In this document: one piece after another, positions 33,933 to 42,413 of the stretch
Position numbering within the stretch: the stretch's first letter is position 1
Layout: every line of letters begins with the position of its first letter
Assembly (NCBI GenBank): GCA_036009625.1
Contig: DASYLJ010000092.1
Coordinates: 1-64,000, forward strand
Reading direction: 5' to 3'
From: DASYLJ01 sp036009625
GTDB lineage: Bacteria > Desulfobacterota > Binatia > DP-6
Length of the DNA stretch: 64,000 nt
The notes under the pieces: model-generated
Database searches by the model: none
The model's input: the letters and a program-made list of their open reading frames with translations, nothing else
Told to the model about the DNA's origin: nothing
Position numbers and translations under genes: made by a program

Positions 33933-36900
33933 TCACGGCGCCGCGGGGCAGCGGACCATCGCATCTGCGGGGTTCGGGTCGTTGCCGTCGAGGCAGCCGT
34001 CGAGATCGCGGTCGAGGGCGAGGCGATGGCCGTTGCCGGGCGGCACGCAGGTGTAGGTCCGCTCCTGGCCCGAGACGCGGGCCTGTGTGCGCACCGTCGA
34101 CTCCGCCAGCGGCGGCTCGGCGGCACGATCGCTCTGGAAGGCGCCGCTCGGCAGCCGGAGCCAGCCCCGTGACACGCCGTCGAGCGTACCGTGGACGACG
34201 ACGTCGCAGCGCGGGATCGCCGTGGCCGCGCGATCGAAGAGCAGGGCGAGGCGCGGCGAGACGTCGGTCGCATCGTCGGGACCGACGGTGACCTGCTGGC
34301 CGACCGCGGGAGCGAGACCGGTCTCGAAGCCGAACACGAAGGCTTCCACGTCGGCGATCTCCTGGACCGAGATCGAGAACACCATCGCCGACAGGAAGTG
34401 CGCCAGCGTGTCGATGCTGCCGTCGTGGAGGAAGCCGAAGCCGCGGATCTGCTCGCCGAGCGACGTGACGTCGCCGCGACGCAGGCCCGGCACCGGCGCG
34501 AGCCCGAACATGCCGACCTTCTGGTAGAGGTTGCGCAGGTGGGCCACCTTGAACACCTGCGGCTCGTTCTCGAACGTGCTGTCGCCGTCGCTGCCGAAGA
34601 AGCCCTGATCGGGATCGAGCACGTGACAGCCGTTGCAGGTGCGCGCGCCGTCGCTGACGACGTCGAAGTAGAGATCGCGACCGCGTGTCTCGGCGGGGGA
34701 GAGCGTCTCGTCGAGCGCGCGGATCGGGTTCGGCGGGTAGCGGAGCGCGAGCGCGAAGTCGGTGAAGGCCTGCATGTCGGCGTCGGCGAGCGGCGCGGAG
34801 CGTCCGAGCAGCCCCACGAACGCCGGATTGAAGGCGCGGAACGCGGCCGCCTCATCGAGCGGATCACCGCCGGTGTTGCCGCCGGTGCGATCGCCGCGCC
34901 AGTGCATCGGGCCGTGGTTCGCCATGCCGCGCAGGCTCTGCGTCGTCATCGGTCCCTTCATGGCGCGGAAGCGCGAGTCCTGCCCGACGTCGAGCTCGAA
35001 CGGGTTCGGGTTGCCGGCGGTCTGTCCGCTCGGATCGCCGAGGTCCCAGCCGAGACCGTCGAGGTCGCCGAAGACGTGGCACGACGAGCACGACGCTTCG
35101 CCGTTGTCGGACGTCGCGACCGCGTCGTAGAGGAAGCGCCGTCCCTGGACGACGGCCGCAGGCTCCGGATCGTGCAGGCGCACGTGCGACAGCTCGGTGC
35201 GCGTCGTCGTATCGATCACCGACACGCCGTCGTCGAAGCGTGTCGCGACGAACAGGCGTCCGTCGCGCAGCACCAAGCCGCTCGGTCCGCCTCCCGTCAC
35301 CGTGACATGATCGGCGGCGCTTGGGCTGAACGTGCCGTCCTCGATGGCGGCCGCGTCGAAGGCGACGACTGCGCCGGAGCCGAAGGCCGCCACCCAGAGC
35401 GTCGTGCCGTCGGTCGCGAGCGCCACCGGCGTCGCCGTGCTGCGCGCCTTGTCGGCCGCGGATGGCGCCGCCGCGTACGGGGCGAGGTGCTCGTTCAGAT
35501 GCCGCGGGAGAACGTCGTCGCCGCGCAGGACGGTGACGCGGGCCTCGTGCAGGCGTCCGCGCACCGACGTGGCGTCGCAGGCGCCGTTGCGGACGCCTTC
35601 GAACCGCGTCGCGTTGTTGGCGTCGGTGTTGCTCACGTAGAGCGCGCCGGTGATCGGGTTCGTGGTCATGCCGAAGAGCACGGTGCCGACGCCCACGAAC
35701 CCAGAGCCGACGGCCACGGGCGGCGTCGCCGCGGCGTCGATCGTGAAAACGTCGCGGTCGGGCAGCGAGAAGCGGATCGCATCGCTCCAGTCGCGCCCGA
35801 GCTCGTCGAGCCATGTCGCCGTCGTCGGATCGAAGCGGACGATGAGGCCGGTCTCCGGCTGCAGCTCACCGTGGCAGTCGATCGGGCTCGGCGCAGGCAG
35901 GCCGCCCGGCACGACCGTGTCCTCGACCGTGCAGGCACCGGTGCTCGCACCACCGTCGCACACGAGCTGCTCGTTGACGGTGGTCGTGCGGTTGCCGGAC
36001 CGGAAGACGGCCGCGTAGACGGTCTGCCCGTCGGGCGTGACGGCGAGCGCACGCGGCGTGTCGCCGAACAGCTCCAGCACCGCGAGCGGCGTCGTGGCCG
36101 GCGCGACGGCATCGAACACCTGCACGAGGGCGCGTGGCGTGCCCGGCGTCGTCAGCTTCGGGTCGATCGGCAGGCCGTCGGCGCCGACGCACGTCTGCCC
36201 GCGACGCGCCGTCGTGACGAAGGCGCGGCCGCTGCCGGGTCCCGCGAACACCAGGTCGCGCGGCTCGTCGCAGGTGGGGATGGTGCGCACGACGTGCGGC
36301 GGGGCGGAAGCGACGTCCACCACGCTCACGCTGTCGGAGAGCTGGTTCACGACCCACACCTCACCCTCGGACCGCGCGGCCACCGACACCGGTTCGAGCC
36401 CGACAGGAACCGATGCCTCCAGCGTCAGCGTGCCGTCGGCGCCGACGGTGAGGATTTCGAGACGCGCATCGGGCGTGTTCACCGCGAAGAGCCGCGTGCC
36501 GTCGGGGGAGAGTGCGAGCGGCCGCACCTGATCGCTCTCGAACGTCGGCACCGTGTGGTTCGGGCTGATCACGTTGCACGTCGCCTGCGTCGGCGCGTTC
36601 ATGCGGAAACGGGTGGCGCGGTTGGTGACGACCTTGCCGCCGGCATTGCCGCCGAAGCCGACGCACCAGGTGTCGCCGCCGGGAATGGTGACGACGAGCT
36701 CGCCGGCTGCGCCCGGCGCCGGTGGACGCAATGCGAGGGGGTGCGCCGTCGTGGCCCGCAGGCGGAGGTCGATGCGGAAGCCTTTGCGGCCGCGCGTCAG
36801 TCGGAGCACCCGGACCGGGCCGTTGACGCCGTTGGGATCGCGCCAGACGAAGCTTCCATCGCCGGTGCCGGGCCCCGTCCGTACGCGCCATCCGGGGTTT

Positions 36901-37175
36901 TGGCCGGTGGCGGCACCGGCGGGCAGCGCGAACGTCTCGCGCGCCGACTCACGTCCCACCGCGGCGACGGTGAGGAGCGCGCCGTCGGTGATGGGGTTGC
37001 CGGCGAGCGTCGTGCCGGTCTGCCGCCGCTCCCGCCCCTGGACACGTGCCGAGCGCGGGCTCTGCTGCGATCCCGGATCGTCGATGCGGAGCACGACGCC
37101 GCGGACGGGTTGCTCGGCCGCCGCCCCCGCCGTGAGGGCGAGGACGGCGAGCGCGGTAGCCCATCCGCGGCGCAT
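33933..37175 (-). CDS. Secreted di-haem cytochrome with YVTN-like propeller
   Basis: 1080 aa from ATG 37173-37175 (GGAGGG upstream). Signal peptide residues about 1-20. An N-terminal region of about 180 residues ends with GDTWCVGFGGNAGG and a NAPTQATC segment. It is followed by a YVTN-type propeller (SPDGTRLFAVNTPDARLEI, VVNQLSDSVSVVDV, TPDGQTVYAAVFRSGN). The C-terminal third carries two haem-c sites: Cys696-Ser-Ser-Cys699-His700 and Cys847-Asn-Gly-Cys850-His851. The second half (MHWRGDR, QSLRGM, FAFGFLHDGSIDTL) resembles di-haem cytochrome c peroxidase/MauG-like proteins. It would act in electron transfer or oxidation outside the inner membrane. The partner is unknown. Confidence 0.85.
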   Translation of the reverse strand: MRRGWATALAVLALTAGAAAEQPVRGVVLRIDDPGSQQSPRSARVQGRERRQTGTTLAGNPITDGALLTVAAVGRESARETFALPAGAATGQNPGWRVRTGPGTGDGSFVWRDPNGVNGPVRVLRLTRGRKGFRIDLRLRATTAHPLALRPPAPGAAGELVVTIPGGDTWCVGFGGNAGGKVVTNRATRFRMNAPTQATCNVISPNHTVPTFESDQVRPLALSPDGTRLFAVNTPDARLEILTVGADGTLTLEASVPVGLEPVSVAARSEGEVWVVNQLSDSVSVVDVASAPPHVVRTIPTCDEPRDLVFAGPGSGRAFVTTARRGQTCVGADGLPIDPKLTTPGTPRALVQVFDAVAPATTPLAVLELFGDTPRALAVTPDGQTVYAAVFRSGNRTTTVNEQLVCDGGASTGACTVEDTVVPGGLPAPSPIDCHGELQPETGLIVRFDPTTATWLDELGRDWSDAIRFSLPDRDVFTIDAAATPPVAVGSGFVGVGTVLFGMTTNPITGALYVSNTDANNATRFEGVRNGACDATSVRGRLHEARVTVLRGDDVLPRHLNEHLAPYAAAPSAADKARSTATPVALATDGTTLWVAAFGSGAVVAFDAAAIEDGTFSPSAADHVTVTGGGPSGLVLRDGRLFVATRFDDGVSVIDTTTRTELSHVRLHDPEPAAVVQGRRFLYDAVATSDNGEASCSSCHVFGDLDGLGWDLGDPSGQTAGNPNPFELDVGQDSRFRAMKGPMTTQSLRGMANHGPMHWRGDRTGGNTGGDPLDEAAAFRAFNPAFVGLLGRSAPLADADMQAFTDFALALRYPPNPIRALDETLSPAETRGRDLYFDVVSDGARTCNGCHVLDPDQGFFGSDGDSTFENEPQVFKVAHLRNLYQKVGMFGLAPVPGLRRGDVTSLGEQIRGFGFLHDGSIDTLAHFLSAMVFSISVQEIADVEAFVFGFETGLAPAVGQQVTVGPDDATDVSPRLALLFDRAATAIPRCDVVVHGTLDGVSRGWLRLPSGAFQSDRAAEPPLAESTVRTQARVSGQERTYTCVPPGNGHRLALDRDLDGCLDGNDPNPADAMVRCPAAP

Positions 37176-37189
37176 GGTCGCCCTCCGGA

Positions 37190-38470
37190 TCAGTGCGACA
37201 CGCAGGCGAGACCCTGCGCGCCCATGGTGGGAATCGTCGTGCTGTCGAGACGCGAGCCGTCGCTGACGTCGAACGCATGGATCTGGTTGGTGCCGACGGT
37301 GATGGTCGCGCCACCGCCGCTGCCGTCGACGTAACCGATCGGCGGCAGCTGCGTCGGGTCGTCGGTGAGCACGAAGAGCCGTCCGCCGGGCTGCGCCGAC
37401 AGACCGAGGATCCTGCCGTCGAAGCCGTCCAGCTCGAGGGTCGGGCGGACGGCGCCGGTGTTGGTGTCGAAGACACAGACGAACGGCTCCGGTGTGCAGG
37501 TGCCGAAGATGGTCTGCCGGCAGCCGGCGGCATAGATGATGCCGTCCTGCCCGGTGATGGTGTCGAAGAAGATGGCGCCGCAGGGCGAGCCCTCGGGGAT
37601 GGCATCGAGGTCGAACACCGTCCGGTACGCACCGCCCGGCACGTCGTCGGGGAGGTCGTAGGCGCGGATCTCGTTGCCGTGCGGCGGAGGCAGCATGCCG
37701 ATGCCGAGCGGGAGCTGGCCGCGGGCACGGCCGACGTTGGTGGCGAGCGGGGCATCGAAGCCCGCACGCGGTAGGACGAGCAACGCCTCACCGTCGGTGC
37801 CGGTGGCGGCGCACGGGCCCGCGACCCGTCGATCCTCGCCGCCCTCGAGCGGCGTGGCGACGAAGCCGCCCAGGGGGCTGCCGCCGCCGCACGTCCATGC
37901 CTCGCCCTGCCAGACCGCCAGCGAGCGGGTCATCAGCACAGTCACCGGGGGCTGTCCTTCCTCGCCGCAGAGCGTGTCCGAGGTGAGACCGATGGCCCGC
38001 GGCCGCGAGCCGCCGCCGACGAAGCAGTACGTCGACTCGGCGAGGATGGCATCGCAGCCGTCGAGCAACGGTTCAGCGTCGCACCGCAGTGCGATGCGGG
38101 CGCGCCCCACGGCGCCGCCGCTGCCCTGCACCCGGGCGCGCAGCACACGCCGTCGCATACCCTGCTTGCCGGCGCGGATGGTGACCCGCTCCCAGGGCAT
38201 CGCCCAGGGGTCGACGGTGACCGGGCTGCCGAGACCCTTCAACGCCGCCGACGCACCGTCGCATGCGCCGCCCTCCTGGGCCGCCACGCGCAGGCGGACG
38301 TCGAAGGTGCAGGCACGTGCCGCGGCGGTCTGCGTGGCGCGGCCGACGGGTCGGATCGCACCCGACGCCGCCGACACCTCGAAGCGGCAGGCGCAGGCGT
38401 CGCCCGCGGCAACGCTGCGGGGGGCGAGGAGCGCGAGGATGAGAAGCAACGACCAAGCGAGCCTGTTCAT
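37190..38470 (-). CDS. Secreted protein of unknown function (Cys-rich, propeller-like)
   Basis: 426 aa from ATG 38468-38470, with GGGAGG upstream. Signal peptide residues about 1-21 (VAAGD). The first about 110 residues are Arg/Cys-rich beta structure (ACACRFEVS, ARARVQ, RARIALRCDAEPLLDGCDA). The second half has ALVWQGEAWTCGGG, IYAAGCRQTIFGTC, LELDGFDGRILGLSAQPGGRLFVLTDDP, which looks like a small propeller. It ends 14 bases before the next leftward gene's start, so they are probably cotranscribed. No function is assigned. Confidence 0.75.
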   Translation of the reverse strand: MNRLAWSLLLILALLAPRSVAAGDACACRFEVSAASGAIRPVGRATQTAAARACTFDVRLRVAAQEGGACDGASAALKGLGSPVTVDPWAMPWERVTIRAGKQGMRRRVLRARVQGSGGAVGRARIALRCDAEPLLDGCDAILAESTYCFVGGGSRPRAIGLTSDTLCGEEGQPPVTVLMTRSLAVWQGEAWTCGGGSPLGGFVATPLEGGEDRRVAGPCAATGTDGEALLVLPRAGFDAPLATNVGRARGQLPLGIGMLPPPHGNEIRAYDLPDDVPGGAYRTVFDLDAIPEGSPCGAIFFDTITGQDGIIYAAGCRQTIFGTCTPEPFVCVFDTNTGAVRPTLELDGFDGRILGLSAQPGGRLFVLTDDPTQLPPIGYVDGSGGGATITVGTNQIHAFDVSDGSRLDSTTIPTMGAQGLACVSH

Positions 38471-38509
38471 GGAAAACCTCCCGTGAGAGCGGACTTGCTA
38501 TCGATCCGT

Positions 38510-38808
38510 CTACGACGCCACGCCCGCCCCGTATACCAGGGGCGGTGTCGCCGGGAACAAGAGGGGTGCGAATTCGCAGGGTGTCGGGTGGCACTGGCTG
38601 GCCGGGTCGGCCGCGTCGGCGACGCGGGAGCCGATGTGGACGGCGAGGCCCTGCACGTCGTCGTCGTTCAACATGTCGGCGAAGGGGACCGTGGCCAGCA
38701 CGCGATCCTGCTTCTGCAACGACGACGAGACCGTCGTCCCGAGCACGGCGCCGTCGGCGTAGACGCCGCTGAGCGATGGACGGAACGACGTTCCGACGAG
38801 CCGCTCAG
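38510..38808 (-). pseudogene. Possible gene remnant downstream of the ELWxSDGT propeller gene
   Basis: The 334-base gap between the 426-aa gene and the propeller gene contains, in another frame that continues past the propeller stop, about 98 protein-like codons (VGTSFRPSLSGVYADG..., VLATVPFADMLND, HIGSRVADAADPASQCHP) ending at a stop at 38510. No start codon with a ribosome-binding site is visible in this stretch. It could be the tail of a broken gene or the ancestral end of the propeller protein displaced by a frameshift. Confidence 0.35.
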
Positions 38809-41800
38809 GGGTAGCGGAGGCCCTTCCGGGTCTGGCGGAGGGTGACGGTGCCGCCCGTGCACCGCGCGTCACCGAGCGCCGCGATCACCCGCAGCGAGCC
38901 GGCCGCCAGTGCGAGCGGGTCGCCCGATGCGGTCAGCTCGAGGCGGCCGCCGCGGCGGAGGCGGAGACGCAAGCGGTCGATGCCGGCGGCGCTGGCGACC
39001 GAGCCGTCGTTCCGGAAGTGCCGGTTCGACGCGTTGCCGTCGAAGGCGGCGGCCGGGATGTGCGCGCAACGCACACCGCCGCCGCTCTCGAGCTGCAGGA
39101 CGACGTCACCCGCGGGCAGTGCGTCGGCGGCGAGCCGCCCGCCGAACGAGAGCCGGTTCTTCGTCACGCGGGCCTCGCCGAGGGACAGCGCCGCGGGGGC
39201 GATGCAGCACGCCGGATCGGCGAGGTCGACGAGGCCATCGCCATCGTCGTCCTGGCAGTTGCCGCAGATCTCGACGGGTGGGGGTAGGGTGCTCGACGTC
39301 GTGGTGGTGGTGCTCGTCGACGTCGAGCTCGTCGTCGACGTCGTCGTCAGCAGGAGGGTGGTCGTGGTGGTCGTGGTGGTGGTGGTGCTGCTGGTCGTGC
39401 TCGACGTGGTGGTGGTCGTCGTCGTGCTCGTGGTCGTCGTGGTGGTCGTGCTGCTCGTCGAAACGCCCGGCTCGACGTGGCACATGGCATCGCAGCCGTC
39501 GCCGTCGTCGGCATTGCCGTCGTCGCAGGACTCACCCGGATTCTGCACGCCATTGCCGCACGGAGTGACGGCCCACAGCTCCTCACCGGTGCGACCGTCC
39601 TCCGCATAGAAGAAGAGCGTGCCGTCCACCTCGGCGAGCGACTCGGGGTAGCTGCTGGCGATGGGATTGATGTTGCGCACGATGGCGGTGCCGGCGGTGG
39701 TGCCGTCGCTGCGCCAGAGCTCGTAGCCGAAGCTCGGCGTCTGGCCGCTGAAGAAGAGGACGTTGCCGATGGCCTTGAAGAAGGACGGCACGGTGACGTC
39801 GGTGGGGTCGATGTCGCGCACCAGTACCGTACCCTCCTCGGTGCCGTCGCTGCGCCAGAGCTCGAAGCCCGACTGGCCGTCCGTGGCCCAGAACATCAGC
39901 AGTCCGCCGACGTTCGTGAGGCGGCCTGGCATACCGTCGGCGGGACCGGGGTCGATGTCCTTCACGAGTCGCGCGGTATTCCCTTCGGCGATCCACAACT
40001 CGCGACCGATGTTCGTCTTCCGAGTGAAGAAGAGCGCGTCACCGACGGCGACCAGCTCGTCCGGACGTCCGTTCGGGAGCACGGTGGTCACCTGGCTCAG
40101 GTCTGCGGCGAGGCGCCACAACTCGCCGCCGTGCGCACGGAAGTACAGCGAGTCGCCCACCGCGGTGAGCAGATCCGGCGGTGGCGGAGACGGGCGGAAG
40201 TCGAGGATGGGATGGCTTCCCTCCAGCGTGCCGTCGCTGGCCCAGAGCTTCGTGGTCGAGCGCGTCAACGAGTAGTCACCGTCGCCGACGAAGAAGAGCG
40301 TGTCCCCGACCAGCGTGAAGTCGTGGGCCATCGAGCCGCGCTCACCAGGGACGATGTCGAGCGGAACCGTACCCTCCTCGGTGCCGTCGCTCACCCACAT
40401 TTCCGGGCCGACGTCCGGCCGGTAGGCCTGGAAGTAGAGTCGATCGCCGATGGCGGTCAGCGACGAGAGATTGGAGCCTTCCCACCCCGGGTTGATGTCG
40501 CGCACGAGACGTGTGCCGTCCTCGGTGCCGTCGCTGGCCCACAGCTCGTAGCCGGCGTCGGCGGTGTACGCCGCGAAGAAGAGCGTCCCGGCGACGTCGG
40601 TCAGGTGGTACGGGAAGGCATCGGTGACGCCCGGGCTGATGTCGCGCACGAGACGTGTGCCGTCCTCGGTGCCGTCGCTGACCCAGAGCTCGCTCCCGAA
40701 GTCGGGATGCTCGGCGCGGAAGAAGAGTCGACCGCCGGAGCCGGTGAGATCGTACGGCTCCGCGTCGCCGGGGCCGGGGAAGACGTCGCGCACCAGGTAC
40801 GGGACGCCGTGGGGCGAGCGGGCGGGGGCGGGAAGCGGGATCATCGTGGTGCTGCACGTCGTGCCATGGGTTCCGCAGTCGAGTACCCAGAGCTGCGTGC
40901 CGTTGGTGCCGTCGTCGGCGGCGAAGAAGAGGCGCTCGTCGATGCGCAGGACGTCGTGCGGATACGAGCCGCCGCTCGGGTTCAGATCGGCGATCAGGAT
41001 CGTGTCGCCGCTGCTGACGTCGTGGAGCCACAGCTCCTCGCCGTGCGTGCCGTCGTCGGCGGTGAAGACCACGCGCCCGAGCAGGTTGCGCAGGTTGGCG
41101 GGATTCGAGCCGCCGAACGGACTGACGTCGGCCACCTGTGCGGTGGTTTCGGGCGTGCCGCTGGTGCGCCACAGCTCGGTGCCGGTGACGCCGTCGTCAG
41201 CGCGGAAGAAGAGCGTACCGCCGATGGCGAGCAGTCCGTTCGGATAGGAGCCGCCGTTCGGGTTGAGATCGACGACCGGCATGGTGCCGTCCGTCGTACC
41301 GTCGCTGCGCCACAGCTCCGGGCCGGTGCCGTCGTCGGCACTGAAGTAGAGGTCGCCGTTCATCTGGCGGAGGTGCATGGGCCAGGCGTCGCCGCCGATG
41401 GCGATGTCCTTCACGAGCATGGTGCCGAGCACGGTGCCGTCGCTCCGCCACAGCTCGAAGCCGGTGTCGCCGCCGTTGGCGCTGAAGTAGAGCGTGCCGT
41501 CGGCGTTCAGCATCTCGCCCGGGTTGGAGCCGCCGAGCGGCTGCAGATCGAACGGGGTGGTGCCGTCCGACGTCCCGTCGGTGATCCAGAGCTCGTTGCC
41601 CACTGCCTGATTGATGGCGCGGAAGAAGGCGACGTCGCCGATGCCCGTGATGGCGGCGGGCGTCAGGTCGTGGAAGACGAAGCCCGGATCGATGTCGGCG
41701 ACGAGCGTCGTGCCGTCGGCGGTGAGGTCGCTCTTCCAGAGCTGTCCGCGGCCGTCGCTGAAGACGACCCCGCCGAGGCCGGCCTTGATCCCGTAGGGAT

Positions 41801-42134
41801 AGAAGGGCAGCTCCTTGACGACGACGGTGCCTTCGGGCGTGCCGTCGCTGGTCCAGAGCGCGCCGCGCGTGGAGAACACCAGGCGGTCGTCGGTGGCGTA
41901 GAGCTCGACGTCGAGCCCGAGCCCGTCGCGCAACAGCGTCGTGCCCTGGGCCGTGCCGTCGCTGGTCCAGACCTTCCAGCCGCCGCTCTCGGCGGCGTAG
42001 GTGGCGAAGAAGAGCCGGTGGCCGACGCGGCTGAGGAAGGTGGGGCTCGGTCCCCCGTCCGGAAGGACCGCGGCGCGTGCCGGAACCGTGGCGAGGACGA
42101 GGACGACGGCGAGCAGACGGACGAATGACGGCAT
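38805..42134 (-). CDS. Large secreted ELWxSDGT-repeat propeller with Cys cluster, Thr/Ser linker and C-terminal domain
   Basis: 1109 aa from ATG 42132-42134. Signal peptide residues about 1-22. From about residue 30 to 825 it consists of about 17-20 repeats of 'G.ELW.SDGT..GT.LV.DI.PG...', a known secreted propeller-like repeat of Planctomycetes and deltaproteobacteria. Then comes a DUF4215/Myxo-type Cys cluster (CGNGVQNPGESCDDGNADDGDGCDAMCHVEPG), a Thr/Ser linker of about 60 residues, CGNCQDDDGDGLVDLADPACC (Asp-rich Ca2+-type site), and a C-terminal domain with Arg-rich strands (ASGDPLALAAGSLRVIAALG). Probably cell-surface or matrix; no enzymatic site seen. Confidence 0.85.
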   Translation of the reverse strand: MPSFVRLLAVVLVLATVPARAAVLPDGGPSPTFLSRVGHRLFFATYAAESGGWKVWTSDGTAQGTTLLRDGLGLDVELYATDDRLVFSTRGALWTSDGTPEGTVVVKELPFYPYGIKAGLGGVVFSDGRGQLWKSDLTADGTTLVADIDPGFVFHDLTPAAITGIGDVAFFRAINQAVGNELWITDGTSDGTTPFDLQPLGGSNPGEMLNADGTLYFSANGGDTGFELWRSDGTVLGTMLVKDIAIGGDAWPMHLRQMNGDLYFSADDGTGPELWRSDGTTDGTMPVVDLNPNGGSYPNGLLAIGGTLFFRADDGVTGTELWRTSGTPETTAQVADVSPFGGSNPANLRNLLGRVVFTADDGTHGEELWLHDVSSGDTILIADLNPSGGSYPHDVLRIDERLFFAADDGTNGTQLWVLDCGTHGTTCSTTMIPLPAPARSPHGVPYLVRDVFPGPGDAEPYDLTGSGGRLFFRAEHPDFGSELWVSDGTEDGTRLVRDISPGVTDAFPYHLTDVAGTLFFAAYTADAGYELWASDGTEDGTRLVRDINPGWEGSNLSSLTAIGDRLYFQAYRPDVGPEMWVSDGTEEGTVPLDIVPGERGSMAHDFTLVGDTLFFVGDGDYSLTRSTTKLWASDGTLEGSHPILDFRPSPPPPDLLTAVGDSLYFRAHGGELWRLAADLSQVTTVLPNGRPDELVAVGDALFFTRKTNIGRELWIAEGNTARLVKDIDPGPADGMPGRLTNVGGLLMFWATDGQSGFELWRSDGTEEGTVLVRDIDPTDVTVPSFFKAIGNVLFFSGQTPSFGYELWRSDGTTAGTAIVRNINPIASSYPESLAEVDGTLFFYAEDGRTGEELWAVTPCGNGVQNPGESCDDGNADDGDGCDAMCHVEPGVSTSSTTTTTTTSTTTTTTTSSTTSSTTTTTTTTTTLLLTTTSTTSSTSTSTTTTTSSTLPPPVEICGNCQDDDGDGLVDLADPACCIAPAALSLGEARVTKNRLSFGGRLAADALPAGDVVLQLESGGGVRCAHIPAAAFDGNASNRHFRNDGSVASAAGIDRLRLRLRRGGRLELTASGDPLALAAGSLRVIAALGDARCTGGTVTLRQTRKGLRYP
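39290..39465. repeat. Low-complexity Thr/Ser-linker DNA
   Basis: A tract of near-repeating GTG/GTC/GAC triplets (bottom strand ACC/ACG/TCG) encoding the Thr/Ser linker of the 1109-aa protein. Its short repeats favour slippage and length change. Confidence 0.75.
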
Positions 42135-42373
42135 GGCTGCTCGTTGCGTGAGCAAGGGCCATGCCTCGCGCCCGACGCGCCCCGGGTGCCCTGGGAGGGC
42201 TCAGGAGCGGACGAAGGTCGTAGCCGGCCGCCCGGAGGTCGTGCCGCGATCGCGCAATGCCGTCACGGTGTGCAGATGGACAAGCAAGCGCGGGGAGATG
42301 CGGACAGACTACCTCGCCGAGCGATTGGACCGGCAGATCATCCCGCAAGCTAGCCGAGAGAGCGGGTCACACG

Positions 42374-42407
42374 CGATGCCCCGCGCCCGGTCGGGCGCGG
42401 GGCATCG
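42374..42407 (-). terminator. Strong terminator hairpin
   Basis: A perfect 15-bp stem (42374-42388 and 42393-42407) with a GGTC loop, 6 bases after the stop of the 509-aa GNIGVN protein gene (42414). It separates that gene from the ELWxSDGT propeller gene. Confidence 0.8.
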
Positions 42408-42413
42408 TCGATA

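Noticed and set aside
34191..37334. A 1047-codon open frame on the top strand
   Set aside because: It lies opposite the di-haem gene, is rich in Arg/His/Glu with no domain motif, and is the usual mirror of a high-GC coding strand.
39477..42128. An 883-codon top-strand frame opposite the ELWxSDGT propeller
   Set aside because: Low-information composition (RRA, EEE, VGDV repeats), no signal peptide or motif; a shadow of the true gene.
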